DNA of 33,264 nt. Origin: Campylobacter sp. (GTDB taxonomy: Bacteria > Campylobacterota > Campylobacteria > Campylobacterales > Campylobacteraceae). This document shows, one piece after another, positions 15,554-24,058 of this stretch (position 1 is the stretch's first letter; the number at the start of each line of letters is the position of its first letter). The stretch spans positions 1 through 33,264 of the forward strand of contig JAGBJQ010000041.1 in assembly GCA_017934385.1 (NCBI GenBank), read 5' to 3'. Below the pieces are notes generated by a model. The model ran no database searches, was not told the DNA's origin, and saw nothing but the letters and a program-made list of their open reading frames with translations. The position numbers and the translations under genes are program-made.

Positions 15554-16268
15554 CTAAGCCCAAAAGATATGAGTAGTGTCTGTCATAGTCGCTAATCGGA
15601 CCGTTTGTGAAATCCCAAAACACGGTTTTGATATCCCCTACGCGTGAATAAAACGGAAGTGTGTAGTATGCGACCTTGCCACTTTCGTATGTGCGAAGTG
15701 GTTTGAAGCTGCCGCAGTCTGCGAATACGCTCTTTTCGTTCATTGCGATAAAAATTAGCCCAGTGCTGTTTTTCGCGCAAATTTTGCGGAAATCATCACG
15801 GCTTGGGTTTGGTTTAGAATTTAGCCTCAAATACGCTCCGCCAAGGTCAGGGTGAATAAACTCGATATTTGGGAAAGCTTGCACGATTTGTGCGTAAATT
15901 TCAGCATTTGGAGCCACGATTAGGGCGCGGTCATAAAGGTAGTTTAAAATCACCTTATCGCCATTAGCTGGCAAAATTTTTGGTAGTGGCAGGGCTTTTT
16001 GCTCCAACATACCAAAGACTTCAAATCTGATTTTTGCCTTTGCGCCGATTTTTTCAGTTACCACAGCTCGCGCGATGATAGCGTTTTCGCCGTTACCGAA
16101 ATCATGCATTACAACCCCAGCGCTTCCTACCATGATAGCGGGATTATCAGCGATTACGGCTTCGCCATTTTGCACATCAAAAATCAGCGTTTCATAAGGT
16201 GGCATATAAAACTCAGCCCCAAAAACAGATGATAAAAATAGCCCCAAAGCAAGTAAAATTCGTTTCAA
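15543..16268 (-). CDS. Plasminogen-binding N-terminal domain (PGBA_N) exported protein
   Basis: 241 residues with a clean signal peptide (KRILLALGLFLSSVFGA, cleavage about residue 18). The body, starting EFYMPPYETLIFDVQNGEA and including GSAGVVMHDF, matches my memory of the N-terminal domain of H. pylori PgbA/PgbB and of the single-domain Campylobacter homologues. The long repetitive C-terminal part that binds plasminogen in H. pylori is absent, so plasminogen binding should not be assumed; the conserved domain probably has an envelope function of its own. Two cysteines (CAKN, ADCGS) could form a disulfide. It overlaps glcD and is divergent from the M23 peptidase gene. Start ATG at 16266-16268 has AGGAG upstream. 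Confidence 0.75.
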   Translation of the reverse strand: MKRILLALGLFLSSVFGAEFYMPPYETLIFDVQNGEAVIADNPAIMVGSAGVVMHDFGNGENAIIARAVVTEKIGAKAKIRFEVFGMLEQKALPLPKILPANGDKVILNYLYDRALIVAPNAEIYAQIVQAFPNIEFIHPDLGGAYLRLNSKPNPSRDDFRKICAKNSTGLIFIAMNEKSVFADCGSFKPLRTYESGKVAYYTLPFYSRVGDIKTVFWDFTNGPISDYDRHYSYLLGLDDE

Positions 16269-16361
16269 ATTTAACTCCTAAAATAAAAAATTTCGCCAAT
16301 TATACATAAGAATTTACAACAAACGGCAAGGGATATTTGCCAAATATAAACCAAATTTGGC

Positions 16362-16367
16362 TAGAAT
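16362..16367 (+). promoter_or_regulatory. Probable -10 of the M23 peptidase operon
   Basis: TAGAAT in TTTGGCTAGAATTG resembles the extended -10 sites seen before radA and ccoI (TTTTTGCTATAAT, AATGCTATAAT). It lies 37 bases before the ATG chosen for the peptidase and overlaps the upstream TTG (16357) that would otherwise extend the frame, which argues against that start. Confidence 0.45.
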
Positions 16368-16398
16368 TGAGGTTTTAATTTCAATTTTAAAGCGGTTT

Positions 16399-17568
16399 AT
16401 GATGAGAATTTTTGCACTGATTTTTTTACTTTTTAGCCTTTCATTTGCCTCTTCTGCGAGTGTGGAAAAATTTAAATGGCCCTCAGGCGTGAGCTTGCTA
16501 CAATTTATGGAAAATTTCTCTATTCCGCTCTCGACATATTATGATTTAGACAAAGAGGACCAAGAATTAGCCGCCGAAGTGCGCGCAGATGTCGAGTGTA
16601 TGATGCTAAAAGACCCGCTTGGCAAAATCGTCCAAGTCCTAATCCCCATAAACGACGAACTTCAAATCCAAATTTACCGCGACAAAAAGGGAATTTACAA
16701 ATTTATCTACACGCCGATCGTTTATGAGCAGCACTCTTACGCTTTAAGCATTGAGATTACTTCATCGCCCTCAAACGATATCTTAAAAGCTACTGGAAGT
16801 ATCGCGCTAGCAAACGAATTTTCAAGCATTTTTAAAAATGAGGTAAATTTCAAAAAACTGCAAAAAGGCGATCGTCTTACGATTTTATACGAGCAAAAAA
16901 CTCGCCTTGGACGCCCATTTGGCGGGGTTAAAATCCTAGCCGGCACAATCGAGGAAGCCAAAAAGCCAAAATCGCTTTATTATTTCGAGGACAAATACTA
17001 CAACGAAACTGGCAAAAAGGTTGAACATTTCGTTTTAACTACACCTCTTGTTTATACTAGAATTTCATCTCGTTTTACACCCAAACGCTTCCATCCGGTG
17101 CTTAAACGATACCGCGCGCACCTAGGCGTGGATTATGCTGCGCCAAAAGGGACAAAAGTAAATGCCGCAGGTAATGGCAAAGTAACCTTCGTAGGGCGCA
17201 AAAACGGCTATGGAAACACCGTCGAAATCAACCACGGCGGAGGTTTAGTTACACTGTATGCGCATTTAAGCGGATTTGCCAAAGGGTTAAAAGTCGGTAT
17301 GAGTGTAAAACAAGGCCAACTAATCGCCTATGTAGGCTCCACAGGCCTAAGCTCGGGACCGCATTTGCATTTGGGTCTGTATCGCAACAACCAGCCAGTC
17401 GATCCCCTAAAAACCATAAAAATCACAAAATCAAATTTCGTAAGCGAGGAAGAGCGCAAATTTAAGGCGCTAGTAAAGGATATGAACGCTAAATTTGACG
17501 CGGTTAAAGACGGCTCGAAAAACCCAGCGAAATTTGAACCTTATGAAAATTTAGTCAGCATAAATTAG
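16399..17568 (+). CDS. M23 family peptidoglycan endopeptidase (Csd3/HdpA/Pgp3-like)
   Basis: Periplasmic LytM-type zinc peptidase that trims peptidoglycan. Signal peptide MMRIFALIFLLFSLSFASSA; a two-part N-terminal inhibitory/accessory region follows to about residue 225; the M23 domain follows with FHPVLKRYRAHLGVDYAAPKGT (first zinc His and Asp), GNTVEINHGGG, LYAHLSGF and GPHLHLGL (last zinc His pair). The layout and the string KRYRAHLGVDYA match Helicobacter Csd3/HdpA, which cleaves cross-links and trims pentapeptides and sets cell curvature; the same role here is inference. Start ATG at 16399 (or the adjacent ATG 16402) was chosen because it begins the signal peptide; the open frame extends to a TTG at 16357 within the probable promoter. 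First gene of the long plus-strand run; mgtE starts 8 bases later. Confidence 0.88.
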   Translation: MMRIFALIFLLFSLSFASSASVEKFKWPSGVSLLQFMENFSIPLSTYYDLDKEDQELAAEVRADVECMMLKDPLGKIVQVLIPINDELQIQIYRDKKGIYKFIYTPIVYEQHSYALSIEITSSPSNDILKATGSIALANEFSSIFKNEVNFKKLQKGDRLTILYEQKTRLGRPFGGVKILAGTIEEAKKPKSLYYFEDKYYNETGKKVEHFVLTTPLVYTRISSRFTPKRFHPVLKRYRAHLGVDYAAPKGTKVNAAGNGKVTFVGRKNGYGNTVEINHGGGLVTLYAHLSGFAKGLKVGMSVKQGQLIAYVGSTGLSSGPHLHLGLYRNNQPVDPLKTIKITKSNFVSEEERKFKALVKDMNAKFDAVKDGSKNPAKFEPYENLVSIN

Positions 17569-17576
17569 AGGCAAAA

Positions 17577-18959
17577 ATGGAAGCAAAAGATAAAGAATTT
17601 TTGACAGATTACGAAGAAGCCGAAGCTCTTTTAGAGGCGCATATCGGCGATACGATAGAAGAAGAGCTAAGCCCAGCGGACCTTGCAGATCACTTAAAGG
17701 CGCTTAAAAAACACGACGAGGAAAAATATGTCGAATTCCTAGAAAAACTCGACCCCGAGGACCTCGCTGACGCTGCGCTTGAAATGCCAGATCACATGCT
17801 CGAAGATATCATCGAAACCCTTCCAAATGAAAAAATCGTCGAAGCTATCGAGGAGCTAGAAAGCGATGATCAAGCAGAACTACTCCAAAGTATCGAAGAA
17901 ATCGACGAGGATAAGGCAAAGGAGCTTTTTTACAGGCTTGATGAGGACGATCGCCACGATATTTTGACGATTAACAAATACGACGATGACGAAGCTGGCG
18001 CGTATATGCAAACCGAGGTTTTTAGCGCACGCGAAAACCAAACCCTAGGCGAAGCTGTCGATATGCTAAGGGTAATGCGCCAAAACGGCGATATCGAAAA
18101 TGTCTTTCAGCTCTTTGTTTTAGATGATAAGGGCCACATGCTAAGCGCGTTTTCGACCTCGGATTTGATTTTATACGATTTTTCGCTCACGCTAAAAGAA
18201 ATTTCGCAAAAATTTAACGCAGACGCAAAGGTGCATTTCGCCACTGATACCGATAAAATCGAAGATGTCATCAAGGATTTCGAGGAATTTGACCTAAATG
18301 TAATCCCTGTTTTGGACGCAAACGGCGTGCTGATTGGGCGTATCACAGCCGATGATGTGCATGATTTGATTCAAGAGCGCGCCACAGAGCAAATTTACAA
18401 CCTAGTAGGTGTCAATGATGAGGCCGAGGAGGAAGATACTGCATTTTCAGCTGGAAAGGCGCGTGCATCGTGGCTGGGCGTGAATTTATGCACGGCGATT
18501 ATTAGCTCGATTATCATCGGACTTTTTGACGCTACAATCGAACAGCTCGTCGCCCTTGCCGTGCTTATGCCAATCGTGGCCTCCATGGGCGGAAACACAG
18601 GCACACAGGCTCTCACCGTTACGGTTCGTCGCCTAGCCCTCGGCGAAATCGAGGCGCGCGATATCCGCTCGGTAATCACGCGCGAAGTTACCATTTCGCT
18701 AGTAAATGGCTCAATTTTTGCCGTGGCAATGGGAGTTGTGGCGTGGGTATGGTTTGGTATGAAGCTTCTTGGCGTCGTGATTGCGATGTCAATGGTGATA
18801 AATTTGACCTTGGCTGGATTTTTTGGCGCGATTATTCCGATCGCCTTGCGCCGTTTTGGAATTGATCCAGCTGTGGGAAGCTCGGTTTTGCTGACCACGG
18901 TTACTGATATAGTGGGATTTTTTAGCTTTTTAGGACTTGCGACATGGATATTGATATAA
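17577..18959 (+). CDS. mgtE: Magnesium transporter MgtE
   Basis: Homodimeric Mg2+ channel with cytosolic gate. The 460 residues show the standard order: acidic N domain of repeating LDPEDLADAALEMPD and LPNEKIVEAIEELE helices (about 20-130), two CBS domains (about 135-255, with FSTSDLILYD and GRITADDVHDLI), connecting helix, and five membrane helices (about 300-460) including the pore/selectivity segment PIVASMGGNTGTQALTV. Acidic residues of the N and CBS domains sense Mg2+. Ribosome binding site GAGG, five bases before the ATG. Overlaps the NUDIX gene by 16 bases. Confidence 0.96.
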   Translation: MEAKDKEFLTDYEEAEALLEAHIGDTIEEELSPADLADHLKALKKHDEEKYVEFLEKLDPEDLADAALEMPDHMLEDIIETLPNEKIVEAIEELESDDQAELLQSIEEIDEDKAKELFYRLDEDDRHDILTINKYDDDEAGAYMQTEVFSARENQTLGEAVDMLRVMRQNGDIENVFQLFVLDDKGHMLSAFSTSDLILYDFSLTLKEISQKFNADAKVHFATDTDKIEDVIKDFEEFDLNVIPVLDANGVLIGRITADDVHDLIQERATEQIYNLVGVNDEAEEEDTAFSAGKARASWLGVNLCTAIISSIIIGLFDATIEQLVALAVLMPIVASMGGNTGTQALTVTVRRLALGEIEARDIRSVITREVTISLVNGSIFAVAMGVVAWVWFGMKLLGVVIAMSMVINLTLAGFFGAIIPIALRRFGIDPAVGSSVLLTTVTDIVGFFSFLGLATWILI

Positions 18960-19534
18960 AAAATTTTAAAATTTCAAAACTCGAACACTCGAATTTCATT
19001 AAGCCATTTAGGCTAAATTTCGAATTAAACGGCGAGATGCGCGCATGGGACTGCGTCAAAGTGCATGATAGCGTCTCAATTCTGCTGTATCACAGCGAAA
19101 AAAAGGCGTTTTTGCTCGTTAAGCAGTTTCGCCCAAGTGTGTGGTTTTACCAAGACGAAAATTTAATAAACTGCGATGAAAAGGGCTTTACCTACGAGCT
19201 GTGCGCTGGGATTTTAGATAAAGGCATTAGCGAGGAACAAACCGCAATCGAGGAAATTTACGAAGAAACCGGATATGAGCTTAAAAATTTAGAGTTTATC
19301 ACGAGCTTTTACAGCGCGCTTGGTTTTGGCGCAAATCGCCAAATTTTATTTTACGGCGAGATTGATGAAAGTATGAAAAAAGGCGCAGGTGGCGGGGTCG
19401 ATGGCGAGAATATCGAGCTATATTTTTTGCCGTTAGATGAAGCTAAAAAATTTATGTATGATGAAAAAATCGTGCGAGCCTCTGGGTTAGTGGCGGCGTT
19501 TTTGTGGTTTTTCCAAAACAAGGGCAAAATTTAA
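18944..19534 (+). CDS. NUDIX hydrolase, NUDT14 (UDP-sugar diphosphatase)-like
   Basis: 196 residues. The core YELCAGILDKGISEEQ leads into EEIYEETGYEL, then SALGFGANRQILFYGEI and GAGGGVDGENIELYFLPL. Both the position of these blocks and their wording closely follow human NUDT14 (ELCAGLVDQPG, KEAWEECGY, SRQTMFYTEV, GPGGGL), a UDP-glucose/ADP-ribose pyrophosphatase. The NUDIX box is non-standard: in G-x5-E-x7-R-E-U-x-E-E-x-G-U the first Glu is Ile and the Arg is Glu, as far as I can align by eye, while the metal-binding EExG remains. Nucleotide-sugar or ADP-ribose hydrolysis is expected. Starts inside the end of mgtE, so expression is coupled to it, with no obvious functional link. Confidence 0.82.
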   Translation: MDIDIKNFKISKLEHSNFIKPFRLNFELNGEMRAWDCVKVHDSVSILLYHSEKKAFLLVKQFRPSVWFYQDENLINCDEKGFTYELCAGILDKGISEEQTAIEEIYEETGYELKNLEFITSFYSALGFGANRQILFYGEIDESMKKGAGGGVDGENIELYFLPLDEAKKFMYDEKIVRASGLVAAFLWFFQNKGKI

Positions 19535-19583
19535 TGCAAATTTTAGCCCAAATTTCACTAAATTTTAGAATTTACCCACGCCG

Positions 19584-20207
19584 ATGACACAGCATAATAT
19601 CATTTTATATATCGAATACATCGGCATTGCCTCAGCCTCTTTGAGCGGATTTTTATTCGCGGTTAAAAGGGATTGCGACTGGCTGGGGATTTTTTTGGCT
19701 GCGTTTTTAACCGCCCTTGGTGGCGGGATTGTGCGCGATATCACGGTGGGCAGACCGCTGTATTCCTTCACGCACTATATGCCAGTAATCATCGTCATTG
19801 CGGTGCTTATCGCCTCGCATATTTTCGCAGCCCAGACCAAAAAACTACAAGGCAGATTTATATTTATTTTCTCCGACGCAATCGATGTGATTTGCTTCTC
19901 GATTGTTGGGGCTATGGTTTCGATCGAGTATGGATTAAATGTTTTTGGGGCGATACTTATCGCCTTTTTTAATGGCGTTGGGGGCGGAATTTTGCGCGAT
20001 GTGCTATTAAACGAGGTGCCGTGGTTTTTGCGCACGGGACTTTATGGGACGATAAGTATGGGTGTCGGGCTGGTTTATTTTATCTTAGACTGGCTTGACT
20101 TGGCGAATATTTACACGATTTTGGCACTATTTTTCGCTGGGATTGTGGTTAGAATGTTTGCGTATTATAGGGGTTGGCATTTGCCAAAAGTGGAGTATAA
20201 CAAATGA
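19584..20207 (+). CDS. UPF0126/TRIC-family membrane protein
   Basis: 207 residues, almost entirely hydrophobic, with seven likely helices and an internal duplication: each half contains the signature GGGI(V/L)RD (FLTALGGGIVRDITVGRPLY about 41-60; FFNGVGGGILRDVLLNEVPW about 128-147). That is the UPF0126/TRIC fold (YadS/YicG group), whose bacterial members form trimeric cation channels, with glycine transport reported for some. The substrate here is unknown. The ribosome binding site before ATG 19584 is weak. Its stop overlaps the argD start (ATGA), so it is translated together with argD. Confidence 0.88.
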   Translation: MTQHNIILYIEYIGIASASLSGFLFAVKRDCDWLGIFLAAFLTALGGGIVRDITVGRPLYSFTHYMPVIIVIAVLIASHIFAAQTKKLQGRFIFIFSDAIDVICFSIVGAMVSIEYGLNVFGAILIAFFNGVGGGILRDVLLNEVPWFLRTGLYGTISMGVGLVYFILDWLDLANIYTILALFFAGIVVRMFAYYRGWHLPKVEYNK

Positions 20208-21370
20208 AGTATTTAATGAGTAATTTTTCTAGGGTCGATGTCGCTTTTACTAGGGGTAAAGGCGCGAAGCTATGGGATAGCAACGGCGAGAAATACATTG
20301 ATTTCGCCGCAGGTATCGGAGTGTGCAGCCTAGGGCATGCAAGCCCTGTGGTGATAGAGGCCATAAACACGCAAAGCGCGATGATAATCCATAGCTCGAA
20401 CATTTATAGAGTCCTGCCACAAGAGGTGCTAGCCAAAAAAATCAGCAATCTTTTGGGCTATCAAACATACGCTGTGTTTTGTAACTCTGGGGCAGAGGCG
20501 AACGAAGCAGCCATAAAAATGGCGCGCAAATACGGCACGACTAAATTTGAGAGCAAAAAATATGAAATTTTGACTTTGAAAAATTCCTTCCACGGACGCA
20601 CAATGGCTACTTTGAGTGCCACAGGACAGGATAAATTTCACCCTGAAATTTTCGCTCCGTATATGGAAGGGTTTAAATTTTACGACGGAATCGATGAAAT
20701 CATCGCAAATATCAGCGACAAAACGGTCGCTGTGATGATAGAACTAATCCAGGGCGAGGGCGGAATTTGCCCATTAGATAAAAAATCAGTCCAAAAACTA
20801 GCCAAAGTTTTGAAAGAAAAAAATCTACTTCTTATTACAGATGAGGTGCAATGTGGCGTCTATCGCTCGGGCGAGTTTGTCACGAGCAAATTTTATGAGA
20901 TAAAACCAGATATTATTACCTTTGCAAAAGGGTTAGCAGGTGGCGTGCCAATCGGTGCGTGCGTGGCTAGGGAAAATATCTTTGCTCCTGGCGAGCATGG
21001 AAGCACATTTGGCGGCAACCACCTAGCCACATCGACCGCAAACGCCGTTTTGCGCGAGCTAGAATACCTCTACGAAAGCGGCGAGCTTAAAAAAACTATC
21101 GCTGAATTTGAGGAAAATTTAGACAAAATTCTAAAAGATTTCCCAAATTTCTTCGAATCTCGCACAGGGCTTGGACTAATGCAAGGCTTGGTTTTAAAAG
21201 ACAGCACATATCTAAGCATACTCTTTGCCGAGTGCCTAAGAAACGGACTTTTGGTGCTAAAATCAGGTAGCAAAACACTAAGATTTTTACCGCCATTAAA
21301 CATAAAGAAAAAAGAGATAAAAGCAGGATTTGAAATTTTGCGCAAGACTCTTGAAGAGCTTCAAGATTGA
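20204..21370 (+). CDS. argD: Acetylornithine aminotransferase
   Basis: Class III PLP aminotransferase converting N-acetylglutamate semialdehyde to N-acetylornithine in arginine synthesis; it can also act in lysine synthesis as the succinyl-DAP enzyme. 388 residues. Visible: FCNSGAEANEAAIKMARKY (PLP phosphate loop, 92-110), NSFHGRT (127-133), IQGEGGI, cofactor-contacting Asp213 in ITDEVQCG, and the Schiff-base Lys242 in TFAKGLAGGVPIGA. ATGA overlap with the upstream membrane gene and TTGA overlap with the downstream methyltransferase. Ornithine or 4-aminobutyrate aminotransferase activity is less likely given length and motif style. Confidence 0.92.
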   Translation: MKYLMSNFSRVDVAFTRGKGAKLWDSNGEKYIDFAAGIGVCSLGHASPVVIEAINTQSAMIIHSSNIYRVLPQEVLAKKISNLLGYQTYAVFCNSGAEANEAAIKMARKYGTTKFESKKYEILTLKNSFHGRTMATLSATGQDKFHPEIFAPYMEGFKFYDGIDEIIANISDKTVAVMIELIQGEGGICPLDKKSVQKLAKVLKEKNLLLITDEVQCGVYRSGEFVTSKFYEIKPDIITFAKGLAGGVPIGACVARENIFAPGEHGSTFGGNHLATSTANAVLRELEYLYESGELKKTIAEFEENLDKILKDFPNFFESRTGLGLMQGLVLKDSTYLSILFAECLRNGLLVLKSGSKTLRFLPPLNIKKKEIKAGFEILRKTLEELQD

Positions 21371-22323
21371 AATTTAGCGATTTTTTCGAGGCGTGGCTAA
21401 ATGATAGCTACTACGCAAATGGCGTTAAAATCGGCAAAGAGGGCGATTTTTACACCGCTGTTAGCGTGGGAAGCTTTTTTGGGATTTGCTTGGGGCGCGA
21501 AATTTTGCGCCTTAGTGCGAATTTTACTGGCAAAATTTCACTCGTCGAAATCGGCGCAAACGAGGGATTTTTGCTCGCTGATATAGCGCAAGCGCTTTTT
21601 ACTTTCGACCCAAATTCTTTGGCGAAATTTGAGTTTGTCATCATCGAGCCACACGAGAGGCTGCGCCAAATCCAAAGCGAAAATTTCGCTAAAAAATTTG
21701 GCGATGAAATCACGCTAAAACACTTCTCTTCGCTAAAAGAGGCGAAATTTAGCGAGGCGATTTTTATCGCAAATGAGCTTTTTGACACCTTCAAATGCGA
21801 GGTCGTAAAAGATGGCAAAATGCTTTATATCGAGGATTTTAAACAAATTTGGCGCGAAATTTGCGATAATGGAATTTTAAAATTTGGCGCTGGGGGCGCA
21901 GAAATTCCGCTTGGATACGAGGAATTTGCTAGTAGCATTAATGCGCAAAAATTCGCCTTTTTGGCATTTGATTATGGCAAAATGGGTGCGAGCGGGGAAA
22001 TTTCGCTTAGAATTTACAAAAATCACCAAGTCTATAATTTTTTTGAAATTCAAAATTTAGCCGAATTTTACGGGGTAAGCGACATTACTTACAATGTAGA
22101 TTTTGAAATTTTAACGCGCGCTTTTGAAAATACTGGCGCGAAAATTGGCAGATTTATGAGTTTTGAAAAGGCCTTAATCGAATTTGGCGCGACACAAATT
22201 TTGGAGCAATTTGCGCAAAATTTGGGTCAAAACGCCTATCAAAACGCCCTAGCCCAGTTTAACCACCTGCGCCACGAATTTGGCGAAAAGTTCAAATTTA
22301 TCGAGTTTTTAAAAGGATTTTAA
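21367..22323 (+). CDS. MidA/NDUFAF7-family SAM-dependent methyltransferase
   Basis: 318 residues of the DUF185 family. The opening GVKIGKEGDFYTAVSVGSFFG and the SAM-binding LVEIGANEGFLLADI (58-72), then EPHERLRQIQ and IFIANELFDTFKCEVV (family: ANEXXDAXPV) are all typical. Mitochondrial relatives dimethylate an arginine of complex I subunit NDUFS2; bacterial targets are not established, though complex I is a natural candidate. The usual family start (short helix before GDFYT) is reduced here. Start is TTG at 21367-21369, overlapping the argD stop. The next gene begins inside its stop codon (TAATG). Confidence 0.85.
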   Translation: MKFSDFFEAWLNDSYYANGVKIGKEGDFYTAVSVGSFFGICLGREILRLSANFTGKISLVEIGANEGFLLADIAQALFTFDPNSLAKFEFVIIEPHERLRQIQSENFAKKFGDEITLKHFSSLKEAKFSEAIFIANELFDTFKCEVVKDGKMLYIEDFKQIWREICDNGILKFGAGGAEIPLGYEEFASSINAQKFAFLAFDYGKMGASGEISLRIYKNHQVYNFFEIQNLAEFYGVSDITYNVDFEILTRAFENTGAKIGRFMSFEKALIEFGATQILEQFAQNLGQNAYQNALAQFNHLRHEFGEKFKFIEFLKGF

Positions 22324-22679
22324 TGAGAGTTTTTATCGATTGCGAATGCGAGATTATGCAAAAAAGCCTCGAAATGTTTTTGGCAAATTTTGCCGTGCGG
22401 AATTTAGGCGAGGCCGATTTTGTCGTGACAGACACTGCCAGAGCAAGTGCCAAACCGCTCTTTATCATCGCCAAAAACGGCGATTTAGAATTGCCGTTTT
22501 CAAAAGAACAGCTTGTTTTAGCGCTTAAAAATTTTAGCGCGAGTGAGATCGTGCAAACTAGCTATAATAAATTTGAGTTTTCACAAAATTCGGATTTAGA
22601 AGCGCAAATCGGCGCAGTATTTGATGAGTTTAAGGCGCGAATTTTAGAAATTTTAAGGAAACAAAGTGGCGAAATTTAG
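22323..22679 (+). CDS. Small alpha/beta protein of unknown function between MidA and RsmD
   Basis: 118 residues, not recognised. Alternating strands and helices (RVFIDCECEIMQKSLEMFL, EADFVVTDTARAS, KPLFIIAKN, PFSKEQLVLALKNF) recall a degraded response-regulator receiver fold with an early Asp, a later Asp and a Lys at about the expected places, followed by a C-terminal helix. This likeness is by eye only. Its start overlaps the stop of the methyltransferase gene and its end overlaps the start of rsmD by 14 bases, so it is surely expressed as part of this operon. A regulatory or scaffold role is speculation. Confidence 0.65.
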   Translation: MRVFIDCECEIMQKSLEMFLANFAVRNLGEADFVVTDTARASAKPLFIIAKNGDLELPFSKEQLVLALKNFSASEIVQTSYNKFEFSQNSDLEAQIGAVFDEFKARILEILRKQSGEI

Positions 22680-23241
22680 AGGCAAAATTTCAAGCGGAAT
22701 TTACAAAGGAAAAAGCTTGGAACTCCCAAGCCTAGGCACTACGCGCAGCACGAAATCGATCGTAAAGGGCTCGTTTTTCGACTCATTTAGGTATGAATTA
22801 GAGGGCAGCTGCTTTATCGAGGGCTTTGGCGGAAGTGGCGGCATGGCGCTCGAAGCCCTTAGCAACGGCGCAAAAGAGGTTTTTGCTATCGAAAAAGATC
22901 GCAAAGCTTACGAAATCACAAGGCGCAATTTCGCCCTTTTTGGCCTGGAAAAAAATGCCCTAAATGGCGATTGTTTCGCGCTTTTGCCACAAATTTTGGC
23001 GAATTTAGACAACGAAAAAATTTTCATCTACCTTGATCCACCATTTGATATCAGAGATGGTTTTGCCGGAATTTACGAGCGCGTAGTGGGCTTAATCTGC
23101 GAAATTTGCGAGTGCGAGAGGGTGAAATTTGTGATAATCGAGCATGCAAGTGAGGTGAAATTTGAGGCAAATATCGCCAAATTTAGCCTTTTAAAATCCA
23201 AAAAATTTGGCGCTACGAGGCTATCTTACTATGCAAAATAA
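22666..23241 (+). CDS. rsmD: 16S rRNA (guanine(966)-N(2))-methyltransferase RsmD
   Basis: Methylates G966 of 16S rRNA. 191 residues: TTRSTKSIVKGSFFDSF (25-41) is the conserved RsmD substrate segment, FIEGFGGSGGMALEALSNGA (50-69) the SAM-binding loop (usually FAGSGALG), and YLDPPF (122-127) the catalytic NPPY-type motif. The start is GTG at 22666-22668 with AAGGAA upstream. Overlaps both neighbours. Confidence 0.93.
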   Translation: MAKFRGKISSGIYKGKSLELPSLGTTRSTKSIVKGSFFDSFRYELEGSCFIEGFGGSGGMALEALSNGAKEVFAIEKDRKAYEITRRNFALFGLEKNALNGDCFALLPQILANLDNEKIFIYLDPPFDIRDGFAGIYERVVGLICEICECERVKFVIIEHASEVKFEANIAKFSLLKSKKFGATRLSYYAK

Positions 23242-24031
23242 AATTTCAAAAAACCTTAGTAATTCCGAAATGAAGGCGCTTTTGGAGTATTATTCGGCGC
23301 GTAGTAATACTGATGAAAATCTTTTTAGCGCCCCAGATCCCTTGCAAGTGCTAAAACCTCTCGCTCACACCCCGCACGCGCCCGTAATCGCGCTAATTTG
23401 CGCACTTTTTGCCTATGGCAACGCAGGGCAGATAATCAAATTTTTAAATTCGCTAAATTTTGATTTGCTTGGAAGTGATGAAAAGACGATAAAATCAGCT
23501 TTGCAAGGCAAAAAATACCGCTTTCAAAGCGAGAGTGATGTAGCAGAGATTCTTCTCGCACTTCGCAGACTTTGCGAATGCGATATAGAAAAAATCATTT
23601 TAAATGGTATGAAAAATGGCGAAATCATAAACGGCATAAATGCGCTCATAGCCCAAATTTACGAGCTTTCAGAGTATCGCTCGGCTGGATATGAGTTTTT
23701 CTTCGGCAAAAATTTCACCGCCAAACCTACCTCGCCATACAAACGCTACAATCTGTTTTTGCGCTGGATGGTGCGCAAAAGCGATATAGATTTGGGGCTG
23801 TTTTCGCGCATAAGTTCGTCCAAACTACTCATACCGCTCGATACTCACACGCACAAGGTCTCACTGGCTTTGGGATTAATAGATAGAAAGGTTTATGATT
23901 TTCGCGCTGTTAGCGCTCTTAGCGCAAAACTGCGTGAGTTCGACCCGCACGATCCGATAAAATACGATTTTGCGCTGTATAGACTAGGACAAAGCAGAGA
24001 AATTGAGGAATTAATAAAAAATTTGAAGTGA
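23231..24031 (+). CDS. TIGR02757 (DUF2400) family protein
   Basis: About 266 residues. The C-terminal half, with LLIPLDTHTHKVSLALGLI and FDPHDPIKYDFALYRLGQ, is the defining region of the TIGR02757/DUF2400 family; the N-terminal ALICALFAYGNAGQIIKFLN also fits. The fold is related to helix-hairpin-helix DNA glycosylases, but no biochemical role is established to my knowledge. ATG at 23231 was chosen; the frame is open to a TTG at 23207 within rsmD. Last gene of the long plus-strand run; a symmetrical hairpin lies directly after the stop. Confidence 0.85.
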   Translation: MQNKISKNLSNSEMKALLEYYSARSNTDENLFSAPDPLQVLKPLAHTPHAPVIALICALFAYGNAGQIIKFLNSLNFDLLGSDEKTIKSALQGKKYRFQSESDVAEILLALRRLCECDIEKIILNGMKNGEIINGINALIAQIYELSEYRSAGYEFFFGKNFTAKPTSPYKRYNLFLRWMVRKSDIDLGLFSRISSSKLLIPLDTHTHKVSLALGLIDRKVYDFRAVSALSAKLREFDPHDPIKYDFALYRLGQSREIEELIKNLK

Positions 24032-24058
24032 AATTTAGCCCATTTTTGGGCTAAATTT
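24031..24058. terminator. Bidirectional terminator hairpin
   Basis: A perfect 12-bp stem AAATTTAGCCCA / TGGGCTAAATTT with a TTTT loop starts at the last base of the TIGR02757 stop codon region and ends at the stop codon (24057-24059) of the small convergent gene. It serves both strands. Confidence 0.75.
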
